Of a stretch of 64,000 nt of DNA, positions 26,230 to 36,089 are shown one piece after another (positions within the stretch are counted from its first letter, which is position 1; each line of letters starts with the position of its first letter). The position numbers and the translations under genes were made by a program. The stretch is taken from NCBI RefSeq assembly GCF_039822265.1, contig NZ_JBAJEX010000002.1, positions 1 through 64,000 of the forward strand, read 5' to 3'. The DNA is from Thiobacter sp. AK1 (GTDB lineage: Bacteria > Pseudomonadota > Gammaproteobacteria > Burkholderiales > Thiobacteraceae). Under the pieces are notes generated by a model. The model had not been told where the DNA came from. It did not search any database and saw nothing but the letters and a program-made list of their open reading frames with translations.

Positions 26230-26787
26230 ATGACCCGTCATCCCATCACCAACGTCCTCTCCCTCGACGAGGTGAACCTGCGCGCAAAACAGCTGCGCCT
26301 GATCATCTTCGATGTGGACGGCGTGCTCACCGACGGTTCCCTCTACTTGAGCGACGATGGCCAGGAGATCAAGGCTTTCTTTTCCCTGGATGGGCACGGC
26401 ATGAAGATGCTCAAGCGTTCCGGCGTGGAGCTGGCCATTATCACTGCCCGCAATTCCCAGCTCATGGTGCATCGAGCGCGCAACCTGGGCGTCACGCATC
26501 TCTATCAGGGTGCGGAAGACAAGCTCGCGGCCTATCAGCATTTGCTTGCGGAACTCGAGATCGCGCCTGAGCACATCGCCTACATGGGCGACGACGTGGT
26601 GGACCTGCCGGTGATGCGCCGCTGCGCACTGGCCATCACCGTTCCATCTGCTCCGGACATCGTCAAAGAGCACGCCCATTACATCACCGCTCTGCCCGGT
26701 GGCCGCGGCGCAGTGCGCGAAGTGTGTGAACTCATCATGCGCGCCCAGGGCACCTGGGAGGCACAGCTCGCGCCCTATCTGAAATGA
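26230..26787 (+). CDS. kdsC: KDO-8-phosphate phosphatase KdsC
   Basis: A 185-residue HAD-superfamily phosphatase that releases KDO. The motifs are FDVDGVLTDG (nucleophile Asp), ITARNS, and YMGDDVVDLPVM. The cap-less tetrameric form fits the length. A GTG at 26218 overlapping the kdsD stop is an alternative start. It overlaps lptC by 4 bp. Confidence 0.96.
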   Translation: MTRHPITNVLSLDEVNLRAKQLRLIIFDVDGVLTDGSLYLSDDGQEIKAFFSLDGHGMKMLKRSGVELAIITARNSQLMVHRARNLGVTHLYQGAEDKLAAYQHLLAELEIAPEHIAYMGDDVVDLPVMRRCALAITVPSAPDIVKEHAHYITALPGGRGAVREVCELIMRAQGTWEAQLAPYLK

Positions 26788-27359
26788 GCCGCGACCTCGC
26801 CACGTGGGCGGCCCTCACCCTGTTGGGGCTTCTCGCAGCCCTCACCTATTGGCTGGCGCAGGTGGTGGAGCCGCCGCCTCCCAAGCGCGATGGCAGCACG
26901 CGCCACGATCCGGATTTCATCGTGGAAAACTTCAGCGCCGTGCGTCTGGGCGAGGATGGTAAGCCGCGCTTCACCCTGGCAGCGGCGAAGATGACCCATT
27001 ACCCCGATACCGAGACCAGCGAGCTGGAACGTCCCCACTTCACACGCTTTTCCCCCACCGCCGCGCCGTTACACGCGCTGGCGCAAAAAGGCACCATCAG
27101 CCGCGACGGCGAGAACGTCTATCTGCGTGACCAGGTGCGTATCATCCGCGAGGCCCATGGCGACCGGGGCGAACTCACTCTGGCTACGTCTTATCTACAC
27201 ATCCAGCCGGAAAAGGAGCTCGCAACCACCGACGAACCGGTAACCCTCAGCGACCCGCATACCCAGATCACCGGTGTTGGCTTAAAATTGAACGCCAAGA
27301 CCCGCCACTTCCAGATCCTCTCCCGCGTGAAAGTCCATTATGCGAAACCCCGCAGCTGA
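26784..27359 (+). CDS. lptC: LPS export protein LptC
   Basis: A 191-residue bitopic protein: one N-terminal membrane helix (WAALTLLGLLAALTYWLAQV), then a periplasmic OstA-like beta-jellyroll (DFIVENFSAVRLGEDGKPRFTL). It passes LPS from LptB2FG to LptA. It overlaps both neighbours, as usual in this cluster. Confidence 0.94.
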   Translation: MSRDLATWAALTLLGLLAALTYWLAQVVEPPPPKRDGSTRHDPDFIVENFSAVRLGEDGKPRFTLAAAKMTHYPDTETSELERPHFTRFSPTAAPLHALAQKGTISRDGENVYLRDQVRIIREAHGDRGELTLATSYLHIQPEKELATTDEPVTLSDPHTQITGVGLKLNAKTRHFQILSRVKVHYAKPRS

Positions 27360-27957
27360 GGCCGTGCGCGCCTCGGCCCGCCTCGCCCGCCTCGCGCTCC
27401 TCGCCCTCCTTCTCGGGCTTGCGGCTCCGCCGCTCGCCCGCGGCGAGAAGGCTGACCGAGACAAGCCCATCAACCTGGAGGCGAACACCATGGAGGTGGA
27501 CGATGCCGCCAAGGTGGCCACCTACACCGGCAATGTGCGCCTGTCCCAGGGCACCTTACTGATCCTGGCCGACAAGCTGGTGGTGCGCCAGGACGCCCAA
27601 GGTTTCACCAGCGCCACCGCCTATGGCAATCCAGCCAGCTTCAGGCAGAAGCGCGACGGCGTGGACGAGTACATCGAAGGCTGGGCAGCCCGCATCGAAT
27701 ACGATGGCCGGCGTGACCGCGTGGAATTGTTCGGCAATGCGCGCGTCAAGCGCGGCCAGGACGAGGTGCGCGGCAGCTACATCTCCTATGACGCCAAGAG
27801 CGAGTTCTACCAGGTGAAGGGCGGACCCGATGCGGTGACGGAAACCAATCCCAAGGGCCGAGTACGAGCGGTGATCCAGCCCAAGTCCCGCAACGTTGCG
27901 CCGCCGCCGGGGGACGGGCTCGAACTACGGCCGGCGCAAACACCGCGTCAGCCATAA
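27340..27957 (+). CDS. lptA: LPS periplasmic bridge protein LptA
   Basis: A 205-residue periplasmic protein with a signal peptide (hydrophobic Leu/Ala run, cleavage near ARG-EKAD) and the OstA domain ([40 protein letters not shown]). It forms the filament carrying LPS to LptD. The start overlaps the last 20 bases of lptC. Confidence 0.94.
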   Translation: MRNPAAEAVRASARLARLALLALLLGLAAPPLARGEKADRDKPINLEANTMEVDDAAKVATYTGNVRLSQGTLLILADKLVVRQDAQGFTSATAYGNPASFRQKRDGVDEYIEGWAARIEYDGRRDRVELFGNARVKRGQDEVRGSYISYDAKSEFYQVKGGPDAVTETNPKGRVRAVIQPKSRNVAPPPGDGLELRPAQTPRQP

Positions 27958-27976
27958 GCCGGGAAGCCGGCCTACC

Positions 27977-28699
27977 ATGAGCACGCTGGAAGTCGTTGGC
28001 CTAAGCAAGCGCTACAAGGCGCGCACGGTGGTGAAAGACGTCTCCCTCACGGTTCACAGCGGGGAAGTAGTGGGTCTTTTGGGACCGAACGGTGCAGGCA
28101 AAACCACCAGTTTCTACATGATGGTAGGCTTGACCCCGACCGACGGCGGCAAGATTCTCCTCGACGGGCAAGACTTGAGCCGTTTGCCCATCCATCGGCG
28201 TGCGCTTCTTGGGCTGTCCTATCTGCCCCAGGAAGCGTCGGTGTTCCGCAAGCTCACCGTGGAGGAAAACATCCGCGCCATCTTGGAGCTGCAGCCACTG
28301 ACGGCCTCCGAAATCGACAGTCATCTGGATTTGCTCCTTGACGAGCTCAATATCGACCATTTGCGTCATGCGCCCGCCACCAGCCTGTCCGGCGGCGAGC
28401 GCCGGCGCGTGGAAATCGGCCGGGCACTGGCCACGCGACCGCGTTTCATCCTGCTCGACGAACCCTTCGCGGGAGTCGATCCCATCGCCGTGCTGGACAT
28501 CCAGAAGATCATCCGTTTCCTGTCGCAGCGGGGCATCGGTGTGCTGATCACCGATCACAACGTGCGCGAAACCCTCGGCATTTGCGACCGGGCCTACATC
28601 ATCAACGAAGGTTCGGTTCTGGCCAGCGGACAGCCGGATGAAATTGTTTATAATGAGGCGGTGCGACGGGTCTATCTCGGCGAGCATTTTCGCCTCTGA
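27977..28699 (+). CDS. lptB: LPS export ABC transporter ATPase LptB
   Basis: A 240-residue ATPase that powers LPS extraction. It has Walker [13 protein letters not shown]-loop [11 protein letters not shown], signature LSGGERRR and Walker [14 protein letters not shown]. The ATG at 27977 was chosen from the family N-terminus ([13 protein letters not shown]), 17 bp after lptA. Confidence 0.97.
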   Translation: MSTLEVVGLSKRYKARTVVKDVSLTVHSGEVVGLLGPNGAGKTTSFYMMVGLTPTDGGKILLDGQDLSRLPIHRRALLGLSYLPQEASVFRKLTVEENIRAILELQPLTASEIDSHLDLLLDELNIDHLRHAPATSLSGGERRRVEIGRALATRPRFILLDEPFAGVDPIAVLDIQKIIRFLSQRGIGVLITDHNVRETLGICDRAYIINEGSVLASGQPDEIVYNEAVRRVYLGEHFRL

Positions 28700-28854
28700 G
28701 CCCAAACCGCGCCTTCATCCGGAATGCAGGGCTCATGCTAATGCAACCGGCCTGAAGGACTATTCGGGCTCGAGCCTAGGCAGGTGACGCCCGCCGTAAG
28801 CACGGTCGGCTGCCAGCCGATCACACATCCGGCACGGAGCTGGGCTAGTCCCCT
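28700..28854. other. Intergenic region before rpoN
   Basis: A 155-bp gap with no supported gene. It probably holds an rpoN promoter, but no clear -10/-35 pair is seen. Confidence 0.35.
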
Positions 28855-30300
28855 ATGAAACACAGTCTGCAGCTCAAGCTTTCCCAGCAGCTCACGCTCA
28901 CGCCCCAACTGCAGCAGTCCATCCGCCTGCTGCAGCTCTCCACCCTGGAACTCAACCAGGAGCTGGAAGTCATGCTCCAGGAAAACCCCCTGCTAGAGCG
29001 CTACGACCTGGAAAGCGAGGAGGAAGGCGGCGCGCCGGCCCTGGATGGTTTCGCCACGACGCTGCCGGCTCCAATCACCGAGGAGGCCGTCAGCAAAGTG
29101 GAAGTGGAAGGCGCGCCGGAAAGCGCCGAGGTACCCGAGAGCCTCTGGGACCAGGATATTCCCAGCGGTCCACGAGGCGAGGACGAAGAAGGCGATTTCC
29201 CCCAACTGGCCACTGGTGCGGAAACACTGCGCGAGCATCTGTTATGGCAGCTCAACCTGCTCACCGTCTCCGAGCGGGACAAGAGTCTGATCGCCCTAAT
29301 CATCGACGCCCTCGACGAAGACGGGTATCTCAAGCAACCACTCAGCGAAATCGCGGAAATGCTGCCGCCGGAGCTGGAGGTGGATCCGCTGGAACTCACC
29401 GCCGCCCTCAAGCATCTGCAAAACATGGACCCGCCCGGGGTAGGCGCACGCAACCTGGCGGAATGCCTGGTGCTGCAGCTGGAAAACAGTGAGGCACCCG
29501 AGCCGGCACGCGACTTGGCGATCAACATCGCGCGGGAGCATCTGGACCTGCTCGCGGCACGTGACTTCAACAAACTGAAGAAGCTGTTGCAATGCTCGGA
29601 TGAATTGCTGCGCGAGGCGCATGAGCTCATCACCCATCTCACGCCCCGACCGGGCGCGGCCTATGGCCGGGATGAAACGCGCTACATCGTGCACGACGTA
29701 GAGGTTCGCAAAATCAAGGACCGCTGGCTGGTGCGCCTCAACCCAGAGGCCATGCCGAAACTGCGCATCAACCGGGTCTATGCCGACATCCTGCGCCGCA
29801 ACCGCAACGCCACCAGCAAGGAACTCGCCAGTCAGCTGCAGGAAGCGCGCTGGCTGATCAAGAACGTGCAGCAGCGCTTCGACACCATCCTGCGTGTCTC
29901 CCAGGCCATCGTCGATCGCCAGCGCCATTTCCTGGAACACGGCGAGGTGGCCATGCGGCCGCTGGTACTGCGCGAGATCGCGGAAGCGGTGGGCTTGCAC
30001 GAATCCACCGTCTCACGCGTCACCACGCAGAAATACATGCTTACACCGCGGGGCATCTACGAGCTCAAGTATTTCTTCGGCAGCCATGTCGCAACCGAGT
30101 CCGGCGGCGCCTGTTCCGCCACGGCGATCCGCGCGCTGATCAAGCAATTGGTGGCGGCAGAAGACCGCACGCGGCCTCTGTCTGATGCCCAGATCGCCGA
30201 CATCCTGGCCAAGCAGGGCATCATCGTCGCCCGCCGCACCATTGCCAAGTATCGCGAATCACTGCAGATTCCGCCGGCCAGTCTTCGTAAGGCCTTCTAA
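28855..30300 (+). CDS. rpoN: RNA polymerase sigma-54 factor
   Basis: A 481-residue sigma factor. Region I is Gln-rich (LKLSQQLTLTPQLQQSIRLLQLSTLELNQEL), followed by an acidic region II (about 55-125), the core-binding domain, a helix-turn-helix (EIAEAVGLHESTVSRVTTQK) and the RpoN box ARRTIAKYRE near the C-terminus, which reads the -24 element. At least two matching promoters, both for pilin genes, are in this window. Followed 14 bp later by hpf. Confidence 0.98.
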   Translation: MKHSLQLKLSQQLTLTPQLQQSIRLLQLSTLELNQELEVMLQENPLLERYDLESEEEGGAPALDGFATTLPAPITEEAVSKVEVEGAPESAEVPESLWDQDIPSGPRGEDEEGDFPQLATGAETLREHLLWQLNLLTVSERDKSLIALIIDALDEDGYLKQPLSEIAEMLPPELEVDPLELTAALKHLQNMDPPGVGARNLAECLVLQLENSEAPEPARDLAINIAREHLDLLAARDFNKLKKLLQCSDELLREAHELITHLTPRPGAAYGRDETRYIVHDVEVRKIKDRWLVRLNPEAMPKLRINRVYADILRRNRNATSKELASQLQEARWLIKNVQQRFDTILRVSQAIVDRQRHFLEHGEVAMRPLVLREIAEAVGLHESTVSRVTTQKYMLTPRGIYELKYFFGSHVATESGGACSATAIRALIKQLVAAEDRTRPLSDAQIADILAKQGIIVARRTIAKYRESLQIPPASLRKAF

Positions 30301-30314
30301 CAGGAGCACACACC

Positions 30315-30635
30315 ATGAACCTCACCGTCACCGGGCATCACGTAGAAGTCACCCCCGCGATTCGCGACTACGTCAAGGCCAAACTGGAACGCATTACCCG
30401 TCACTTCGACCACGTGATCGACGTCAACGTGATCCTCTCCGTGGAAAAGCTGATTCACAAAGCGGAAGCCAACATCCACGTAAGCGGTCGCGATCTCTTC
30501 GCCGCAAGCCAGGACGCGGACATGTATGCCGCCATCGATGCACTCGCCGACAAACTCGACCGCCAGGTACTCAAGCACAAGGAAAAGAATGGTGGCCACG
30601 GCCGCGAGGCGCTCAAGCGCCAGGCGGCGGAATAG
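30315..30635 (+). CDS. hpf: Ribosome hibernation promoting factor (short form)
   Basis: A 106-residue protein of the YfiA/HPF family (MNLTVTGHHVEVTPAIRDYVKAKLERITRHFDHV start is typical). It lacks the C-terminal dimerisation domain of long HPF. It sits between rpoN and ptsN, as in many proteobacteria. It binds the 30S decoding region and stabilises idle ribosomes. Confidence 0.95.
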   Translation: MNLTVTGHHVEVTPAIRDYVKAKLERITRHFDHVIDVNVILSVEKLIHKAEANIHVSGRDLFAASQDADMYAAIDALADKLDRQVLKHKEKNGGHGREALKRQAAE

Positions 30636-30656
30636 CCGTTCCCGGCCACGCCGGCC

Positions 30657-31112
30657 ATGAGCCTGCTGCCCGACCTGCTCGCACCCGAGCGCATCCTGCT
30701 CGACGTGGCCGCCGCGAGCAAGCAAGCCCTCTACGAGGTAGTGGGACAACGCCTTGCAGAAACGCTCAAGGTTTCCGCCAAGACGATCACCGCCAGCCTG
30801 CTGGCGCGGGAGAAACTGGGCTCCACCGGACTGGGACAGGGGGTGGCCATTCCCCATGGCCGCATCAAGGGCCTGAAGCAGGCCACCGGCTGCTTTTTGC
30901 GGCTAAAGGAGCCCATTTCCTTCGGGGCGCCAGACAATCAACCCGTCAGCCTGGTGTTCGTGCTGCTGGTGCCGGAGCAGGCCACCGAGCTGCACTTAAG
31001 AATCCTCTCGGAACTGGCCAGTCGGCTGGGTGACAAGGCGTTCCGCGATCAGCTCGCCCAGCTCGCCGATCCCGTTGCCATCCACCGCCTGTTTATCCAT
31101 GCCCCAGATTAG
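30657..31112 (+). CDS. ptsN: PTS IIA-like nitrogen regulatory protein PtsN
   Basis: A 151-residue EIIA-Ntr protein. The phospho-acceptor histidine is in GLGQGVAIPHGRI (about residue 66). It regulates K+ transport and other targets according to nitrogen/carbon state. It overlaps hprK by 14 bp. Confidence 0.95.
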   Translation: MSLLPDLLAPERILLDVAAASKQALYEVVGQRLAETLKVSAKTITASLLAREKLGSTGLGQGVAIPHGRIKGLKQATGCFLRLKEPISFGAPDNQPVSLVFVLLVPEQATELHLRILSELASRLGDKAFRDQLAQLADPVAIHRLFIHAPD

Positions 31113-32055
31113 CGTCGCGCGGCTGTTCGAGGACATGCGCGCCAAGCTTCAGCTCGCTTGGGTGGCGGGCATGACCGGCGGCCACCGGGTGCTCACCAGC
31201 GAAACAGTCTCCAAGCCTTCGCTCGCCTTGATTGGGCATCTGAACTTCGTTCACCCCAACCGGGTGCAGGTGTTGGGCTGCGCCGAGATGGACTACCTAT
31301 CCCGCCTCGACGCAGCAGGTCTCAAGCAGGCCATCGACAACCTGTTCTCTACCGAACTCGCGGCCGTGATCGTGGCCAATGGCATCGCCGTCCCGCAGCC
31401 GCTTCTGGACGCCGCCAACCGCACTGAAACGCCCCTGTTCACCACGCCACAGGAAAGCCCGCGTCTGATGCAGCTATTGCAGCATTATCTGACCAAGGTA
31501 TTGGCGGAGTACGTCACGCTGCATGGGGTGTTCATGGAGGTGATGGGCATCGGTGTGCTGATCACGGGTGAAGCGGCCATCGGCAAGAGCGAGCTGGCAC
31601 TGGAGCTTATCAGCCGTGGCCATCGCCTGATCGCAGACGACGTGGTGGAGATTTACCAGACCTCGCCCGATACCCTGGAAGGCCGTTGTCCCTCACTGCT
31701 GCAGGACTTCATCGAAGTACGCGGACTGGGGATTCTCAACATCCGCGCCCTGTTCGGCGAAGTGGCGGTGAAGCCGAAGAAGACCTTGCGTTTCATCGTC
31801 CATCTGGAACAGCCCGAGGACATCCACAGCGCGGGCTACGACCGGTTGCAAATGCAGCAGGAGGTGCAGGAGATCCTGGGTGTGGCCATTCCCAAGGCGC
31901 GCCTGCCGGTGGCGGCGGGCCGCAACATCGCGGTGCTGCTGGAAGTGGCGGTGCGTAGCCACATCCTGCAGCTACGTGGCATCGATAGCAGCCAGCAGTT
32001 CCTAGAGCGGCACGACCGCTTCCTGCGTGCCGTGGATGACGAAGAGAAACGCTGA
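31099..32055 (+). CDS. hprK: HPr kinase/phosphorylase
   Basis: A 318-residue enzyme that phosphorylates and dephosphorylates HPr on Ser46. The N-terminal domain is followed by a Walker [15 protein letters not shown] (about residue 154) and the signature [18 protein letters not shown]. Its ATG lies inside ptsN and its stop touches rapZ (TGATG). Genes for HPr and EI are not in the window. Confidence 0.96.
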   Translation: MPQISVARLFEDMRAKLQLAWVAGMTGGHRVLTSETVSKPSLALIGHLNFVHPNRVQVLGCAEMDYLSRLDAAGLKQAIDNLFSTELAAVIVANGIAVPQPLLDAANRTETPLFTTPQESPRLMQLLQHYLTKVLAEYVTLHGVFMEVMGIGVLITGEAAIGKSELALELISRGHRLIADDVVEIYQTSPDTLEGRCPSLLQDFIEVRGLGILNIRALFGEVAVKPKKTLRFIVHLEQPEDIHSAGYDRLQMQQEVQEILGVAIPKARLPVAAGRNIAVLLEVAVRSHILQLRGIDSSQQFLERHDRFLRAVDDEEKR

Positions 32056-32894
32056 TGCAGGTGATCCTAGTGAGCGGCTTGTCCGGTTCCGGAAAAAGCA
32101 TCGTCCTCAACGTGCTGGAGGACGCAGGCTTCTACTGCGTGGACAACCTGCCGGTGGAATTCCTGCCCACGCTAATCGAACTGCTCCACGACGAAGGCCG
32201 CGGCCAGGTGGCCATCAGCATCGATGCGCGTACCGGTCACACCCTTTCCCAACTGCCGCAGCAAGTGCACGCCCTGCGCCACCAGGGCATCGACGTGCGC
32301 GTGCTGTTTCTGGAAGCGAACACCGAGACTCTGGTCAAGCGCTACAGTGAAACACGCCGCCGCCATCCTCTTTCGGACGGCAAACGGACCCTGCCCGAAT
32401 GCGTGGAAGCCGAGCGCGAGGCCTTGGCGGAGATCGGGGAACTTGGCCACCACATCGACACCAGCGAACTCTCCCCCAATACGCTGCGGAGCTGGGTCAA
32501 GGACTTTCTGGCGCTGGACCGCTCCCGCATCACTCTTTTGTTCGAGTCTTTCGGCTTCAAGCACGGCCTGCCGCTGGATGCGGATTTCGTGTTCGACGTG
32601 CGCTGTGTACCCAACCCGTACTACGATCCACGGCTGAGGCCCTTGACCGGCTTGGATGCGCCGGTGATCGAATTCATCGAAAGGCAGGAGGCAGCCATCG
32701 GCATGCTGGCCGACATCCGCTATTTCATCGAGAAATGGTTGCCCGCCTTCGTGCGCGACAACCGCGCCTACCTCACCGTGGCCATCGGCTGCACCGGTGG
32801 CCAGCACCGCTCCGTCTATTTCGCCGAGCGGCTGGCGGAACGCTTCCGCGCCGAGTACCAGGTGCTGGTACGCCATCGGGGGCTTACCTCATGA
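32055..32894 (+). CDS. rapZ: RNase adapter protein RapZ
   Basis: A 279-residue P-loop protein ([19 protein letters not shown]) with a C-terminal RNA-binding domain ([22 protein letters not shown]). In enterobacteria it guides RNase E to the GlmZ sRNA. It overlaps hprK and the next gene by a few bases. Confidence 0.96.
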   Translation: MQVILVSGLSGSGKSIVLNVLEDAGFYCVDNLPVEFLPTLIELLHDEGRGQVAISIDARTGHTLSQLPQQVHALRHQGIDVRVLFLEANTETLVKRYSETRRRHPLSDGKRTLPECVEAEREALAEIGELGHHIDTSELSPNTLRSWVKDFLALDRSRITLLFESFGFKHGLPLDADFVFDVRCVPNPYYDPRLRPLTGLDAPVIEFIERQEAAIGMLADIRYFIEKWLPAFVRDNRAYLTVAIGCTGGQHRSVYFAERLAERFRAEYQVLVRHRGLTS

Positions 32895-33265
32895 GGCTAC
32901 TATCCCTCCTGCGTCCAGGCGATGCCCTCACCCTTGGCATGGGACTCATGCTGGTAGTCTGGCTCGCCATCGCCGCCCTGCACCGTGATGCGCCTCAGCG
33001 TGTCATCGTGCGGGCCGGCGGTCAGGTGGTGGCGGTGGCCGGCCTCGACGGGCCTCGCCGCATCCTCGCCCATGGCCCGCTCGGGCTGAGCGTGATCGAA
33101 ATCGAACCGGGACGTGCGCGCGTGGCCGCCGATCCAGGGCCACGTCAGTACTGCGTGAAACAAGGCTGGCTCACCCGCGCGGGCGATGCCGCCTTGTGCC
33201 TGCCCAACCAGGTGAGCGTGGAGCTCGCCGGCGCGACGCGCCGCTTCGATTCCATCACCTACTAG
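32891..33265 (+). CDS. NusG domain II-containing membrane protein
   Basis: A 124-residue protein with one N-terminal helix ([18 protein letters not shown]) and a small beta domain ([46 protein letters not shown]) like the NusG domain II family. Two cysteines in CVKQG and LCLPN could pair outside the membrane. Such genes often sit beside a Gx-type membrane protein, as here. It overlaps rapZ by ATGA. The function is unknown. Confidence 0.85.
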   Translation: MRLLSLLRPGDALTLGMGLMLVVWLAIAALHRDAPQRVIVRAGGQVVAVAGLDGPRRILAHGPLGLSVIEIEPGRARVAADPGPRQYCVKQGWLTRAGDAALCLPNQVSVELAGATRRFDSITY

Positions 33266-33269
33266 CCCC

Positions 33270-33794
33270 ATGCGCATCACGCTGCCCGTCACCGCAGAAG
33301 ACCGACGCATCGCCTGGCTGGCTAGCCTGGCGTTGGGTCTCACCCTGGCGGAGAATGCCCTTCCCTCGCCCCTGCCCGGCGTGAAACCGGGACTGGCCAA
33401 CATCGTCACGCTGGTGGTGCTGGACCGCTTTGGCTGGCGGGTGGCTGCCTGGGTGTCGGCTCTGCGAGTGGTCGCAGGCAGCATCCTGCTGGGCACTTTC
33501 CTCTCCCCGGGCTTCGTGCTGAGCTTCGTCGGCGCGCTGGCGGCCTTGCTGGCCCTGGCGGCCACCCGCCCTCTCCCCGCCAAGTGGTTCGGTCCCGTCA
33601 CCCACAGCGTAGTGGCCGCCTTTGCCCACCTGAGCGGGCAGCTTGCCGTGGTCTATCTCTGGCTCATTCCCCATGCGGGGCTGGTTTCGCTTGTGCCGGT
33701 TCTGGCTGGGGCCGCGCTGGTCTTTGGCACGGTGAACGGTCTGGCCGCCACGCGCCTGCTGCAACAGCTTCCCTTGCGGCCTAAACCCGCATGA
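33270..33794 (+). CDS. Gx transporter family protein
   Basis: A 174-residue membrane protein with about five helices, of the family once called heptaprenyl diphosphate synthase component I (LALGLTLAENALPSPLPGVKPGLANIVTLVVLDRFGW is diagnostic). It is thought to be an ECF-like transporter subunit. It follows the NusG-II gene by 4 bp and overlaps the next gene by ATGA. Confidence 0.88.
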   Translation: MRITLPVTAEDRRIAWLASLALGLTLAENALPSPLPGVKPGLANIVTLVVLDRFGWRVAAWVSALRVVAGSILLGTFLSPGFVLSFVGALAALLALAATRPLPAKWFGPVTHSVVAAFAHLSGQLAVVYLWLIPHAGLVSLVPVLAGAALVFGTVNGLAATRLLQQLPLRPKPA

Positions 33795-34264
33795 GGTGGC
33801 TGTGGCTCTTCGCCTGTCTGGTGGCGGCCGCACCTGTCCTGGCCGCCGACTGGATGCGCCTGCCCATCCGCGCCGAGGATCAGTATTTCTATGATCGCAG
33901 CAAGCTGGTGATCCAAGGCGAGGAGATCACCTACTGGAAAAAAGTTGTATTCCGTCAGCCGCCCTTGGTGAAGGGCCAGGCGGCGGCCTGGGCGCTGATG
34001 CGTGAGCGCATCCATTGCGGGCAGCACACCCTGCGCCTGATCAGCTATGTCTATTACGCCAGCGATGGCACCATGCTGGATTACATGCCTGAAGCAGAGA
34101 AGGAAGCAACACCCATCATTCCCGACACCCTGGGCGATGCCTTCGAACGTCACTTGTGCGTCCTCGTCACACGCAGCCGAGAAGAGGACGCGGCACGCAA
34201 GAAGGAACAGGATGAGCCCCGCACGCGAGAACGGGAAGCGCAGCCGTTGGAGCTCACACCATGA
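33791..34264 (+). CDS. Exported surface-adhesin E-like protein
   Basis: A 157-residue protein with a Sec signal (MRWLWLFACLVAAAPVLAADW). The pattern of YFYDRSKLVIQGEEITYWKKVVF, a single Cys in IHCGQHT and SYVYYASDG resembles the surface-adhesin E/CNP1-like group of small exported beta proteins. The highly charged tail (EEDAARKKEQDEPRTREREAQ) is unusual. It is coupled to both neighbours by ATGA overlaps. Confidence 0.65.
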   Translation: MRWLWLFACLVAAAPVLAADWMRLPIRAEDQYFYDRSKLVIQGEEITYWKKVVFRQPPLVKGQAAAWALMRERIHCGQHTLRLISYVYYASDGTMLDYMPEAEKEATPIIPDTLGDAFERHLCVLVTRSREEDAARKKEQDEPRTREREAQPLELTP

Positions 34265-34869
34265 AGACCCTCACCCTCGCCCTCACCGGGGCTTCCGGCA
34301 TGCCCTATGCCTTCCGCCTGCTGGAATGCCTGCTCGCCGCAGGCTGCCGGGTGCAGCTTCTCACCTCACAGGTGGCTCATGTCACCGCCAAACAGGAACT
34401 GGGGCTTACCTTGCCTGCGCGCGCCCAGGCGCTACAGGCATTTCTCGAGCAACGTTACCAACCGCAGCCAGGCCAACTCGCCGTTTACGGCCGCGACCAA
34501 TGGTTCGCGCCGGTGGCCTCCGGTTCCAACCCGCCCGATGCCATGGTGGTCTGCCCCTGTACCATGGGCACGCTGGCGGCCATCGCCAACGGTCTGTCCG
34601 ACGACTTGATCGAACGTGCAGCAGACGTGGTCATCAAAGAGGGCCGCAAGCTCATCCTGGTGCCGCGTGAGACACCGTTTTCCGCCTTGCATCTGGAAAA
34701 CATGCTCAAGCTGGCCCGTCTGGGTGTCGTTATACTCCCTGCCAATCCCGGCTTTTACCACCACCCCCAAACTGTGCAGGATCTCGTGGATTTCGTCGTC
34801 GCGCGCGTGCTGGACCAGCTCGCGGTGCCGCACCAGCTCATGCCGCGCTGGGGCGAGACCGCGACCTGA
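34261..34869 (+). CDS. ubiX: Flavin prenyltransferase UbiX
   Basis: A 202-residue enzyme that makes the prenylated FMN cofactor for UbiD decarboxylase in ubiquinone synthesis. It has the flavoprotein motif LALTGASGMPYAFRLLE, VCPCTMGTLAAIANGL and VPRETPFSALHLENML. ubiA is about 1 kb away on the other strand; ubiD is not seen. Confidence 0.95.
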   Translation: MKTLTLALTGASGMPYAFRLLECLLAAGCRVQLLTSQVAHVTAKQELGLTLPARAQALQAFLEQRYQPQPGQLAVYGRDQWFAPVASGSNPPDAMVVCPCTMGTLAAIANGLSDDLIERAADVVIKEGRKLILVPRETPFSALHLENMLKLARLGVVILPANPGFYHHPQTVQDLVDFVVARVLDQLAVPHQLMPRWGETAT

Positions 34870-34870
34870 G

Positions 34871-35515
34871 ATGCTGCGCAAACTCCGTGACCGCATCGTG
34901 GATTACCTCCAGGAATCCGCCCAGGGCACGCCCTTCGATCTGCCCTTGTTTCCCCTCCACACCGTGCTGTTCCCCGGCGGCATGCTGCGGCTAAGAGTAT
35001 TCGAGCCACGCTACATGGACATGGCCAAGGCCTGCCTCAAGGCGGATCGCCCGTTTGGCGTATGCCTGATTCGCGAAGGCGCCGAAGGGGGCGAAGCGGC
35101 CACGCCCCACGCCGTGGGCACCACTGCGCGCATCACCGACTGGCACATGCAGGCAGTGGGCGAGCTCCATCTCACGGTGGTCGGCGGCCAGCGTTTCCAG
35201 GTACTGGCAAACCAGGCACAAGCCGATGGATGGGTGGTAGCAAAGGCGCGGCTGCTACCGGTGGAGCCGCCCCTGGCGCTACCGTCTAAGCACGCGGCCT
35301 GCGCCGATGTGCTGCGTGCCATCGTGCAACAGGTGGGAGAGGAACGCTTTCAGCCACCCCTGGCCTTCGACGACGCGGTGTGGCTGGGCTACCGGCTGGC
35401 GGAGATGCTGCCCTTGAAGCTCGCCGCCAAGCAAAGCATGTTGGAAATGAACGACAGTCGCGTGCGTCTCGAAATCCTGCATCGCTTCCTGGGCCAGCAG
35501 GGTCTGGCGACCTGA
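34871..35515 (+). CDS. LON substrate-binding domain protein
   Basis: A 214-residue protein that is only the N-terminal LON domain (FDLPLFPLHTVLFPGGMLRLRVFEPRYMDM), with no protease or ATPase part. Such stand-alone proteins (YcaP/peptidase S16-like) are common; the function is unproven. It begins 1 base after the ubiX stop. Confidence 0.88.
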   Translation: MLRKLRDRIVDYLQESAQGTPFDLPLFPLHTVLFPGGMLRLRVFEPRYMDMAKACLKADRPFGVCLIREGAEGGEAATPHAVGTTARITDWHMQAVGELHLTVVGGQRFQVLANQAQADGWVVAKARLLPVEPPLALPSKHAACADVLRAIVQQVGEERFQPPLAFDDAVWLGYRLAEMLPLKLAAKQSMLEMNDSRVRLEILHRFLGQQGLAT

Positions 35516-35578
35516 GCATTTATCAGCCAGCCAAGCCAAGCTTGGCTTGCAAGCCAGCGGCATGACAGCTTGCCCGCG

Positions 35579-36088
35579 TCACGCGATGGATGCACGGATG
35601 GCGCGGCGCAGGCTCTCCTCCAGCATGGGCACGGTGTCGTAGTCGGCAAGGTTTTGCGGCTCGATCCACTCGAAATCGGTGTGCTCCCAGTCGATCTCGA
35701 TGCGGGGTGTGCCGGCAAGCCGCGCCAGCATGGGAAAAAGGCGCCAGGTGCGCTCCCCACTTGGGTCGGTGTACTCGTATGGCTCGCCCAGGGCGAAATG
35801 GGCCACGCACTCGGGCGGCACACCCAATTCCGCCTTCAACTCGGCGCAGGCGAGCGCCTCCAAGGACAAGGCCCGGTCGATGAAGCCCGCCACCGTGCCC
35901 CACTTGCCCGGGTAGCTGCGCACCTTGGCGCTGCGCTTGAGGAGCAGGATGCGGCCCGCACATTCCACGAAACATAGCAGCACCGGCAGGCGGCGTGCCG
36001 AAGAGTAATCCACACGGCCCCCAGCCAGGCGCGGCAGGCCCTGGGCGAATTCTTCCAGAATAGCGGCGGTGTCCACCTTCACCGGCAT
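35579..36088 (-). CDS. Nudix-fold hydrolase with degenerate Nudix box
   Basis: A 169-residue protein with a Nudix fold (LPVLLCFVECAGRILLLKRS, YPGKWGTVAGFID). The box reads GFIDRALSLEALACAELKAELGV. Against the consensus GX5EX7REUXEEXGU, the first Glu is Leu, Arg is Ala and one of the two metal-binding Glu residues is Ala. It may be inactive or have a changed metal site. It starts 1 base downstream of the ubiA stop and is probably co-transcribed. The ATG at 36088 was chosen as the family-like start. Confidence 0.8.
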   Translation of the reverse strand: MPVKVDTAAILEEFAQGLPRLAGGRVDYSSARRLPVLLCFVECAGRILLLKRSAKVRSYPGKWGTVAGFIDRALSLEALACAELKAELGVPPECVAHFALGEPYEYTDPSGERTWRLFPMLARLAGTPRIEIDWEHTDFEWIEPQNLADYDTVPMLEESLRRAIRASIA

Positions 36089-36089
36089 G

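Noticed and set aside
28700-28854. A small RNA gene before rpoN
   Set aside because: No promoter or terminator pair is visible.
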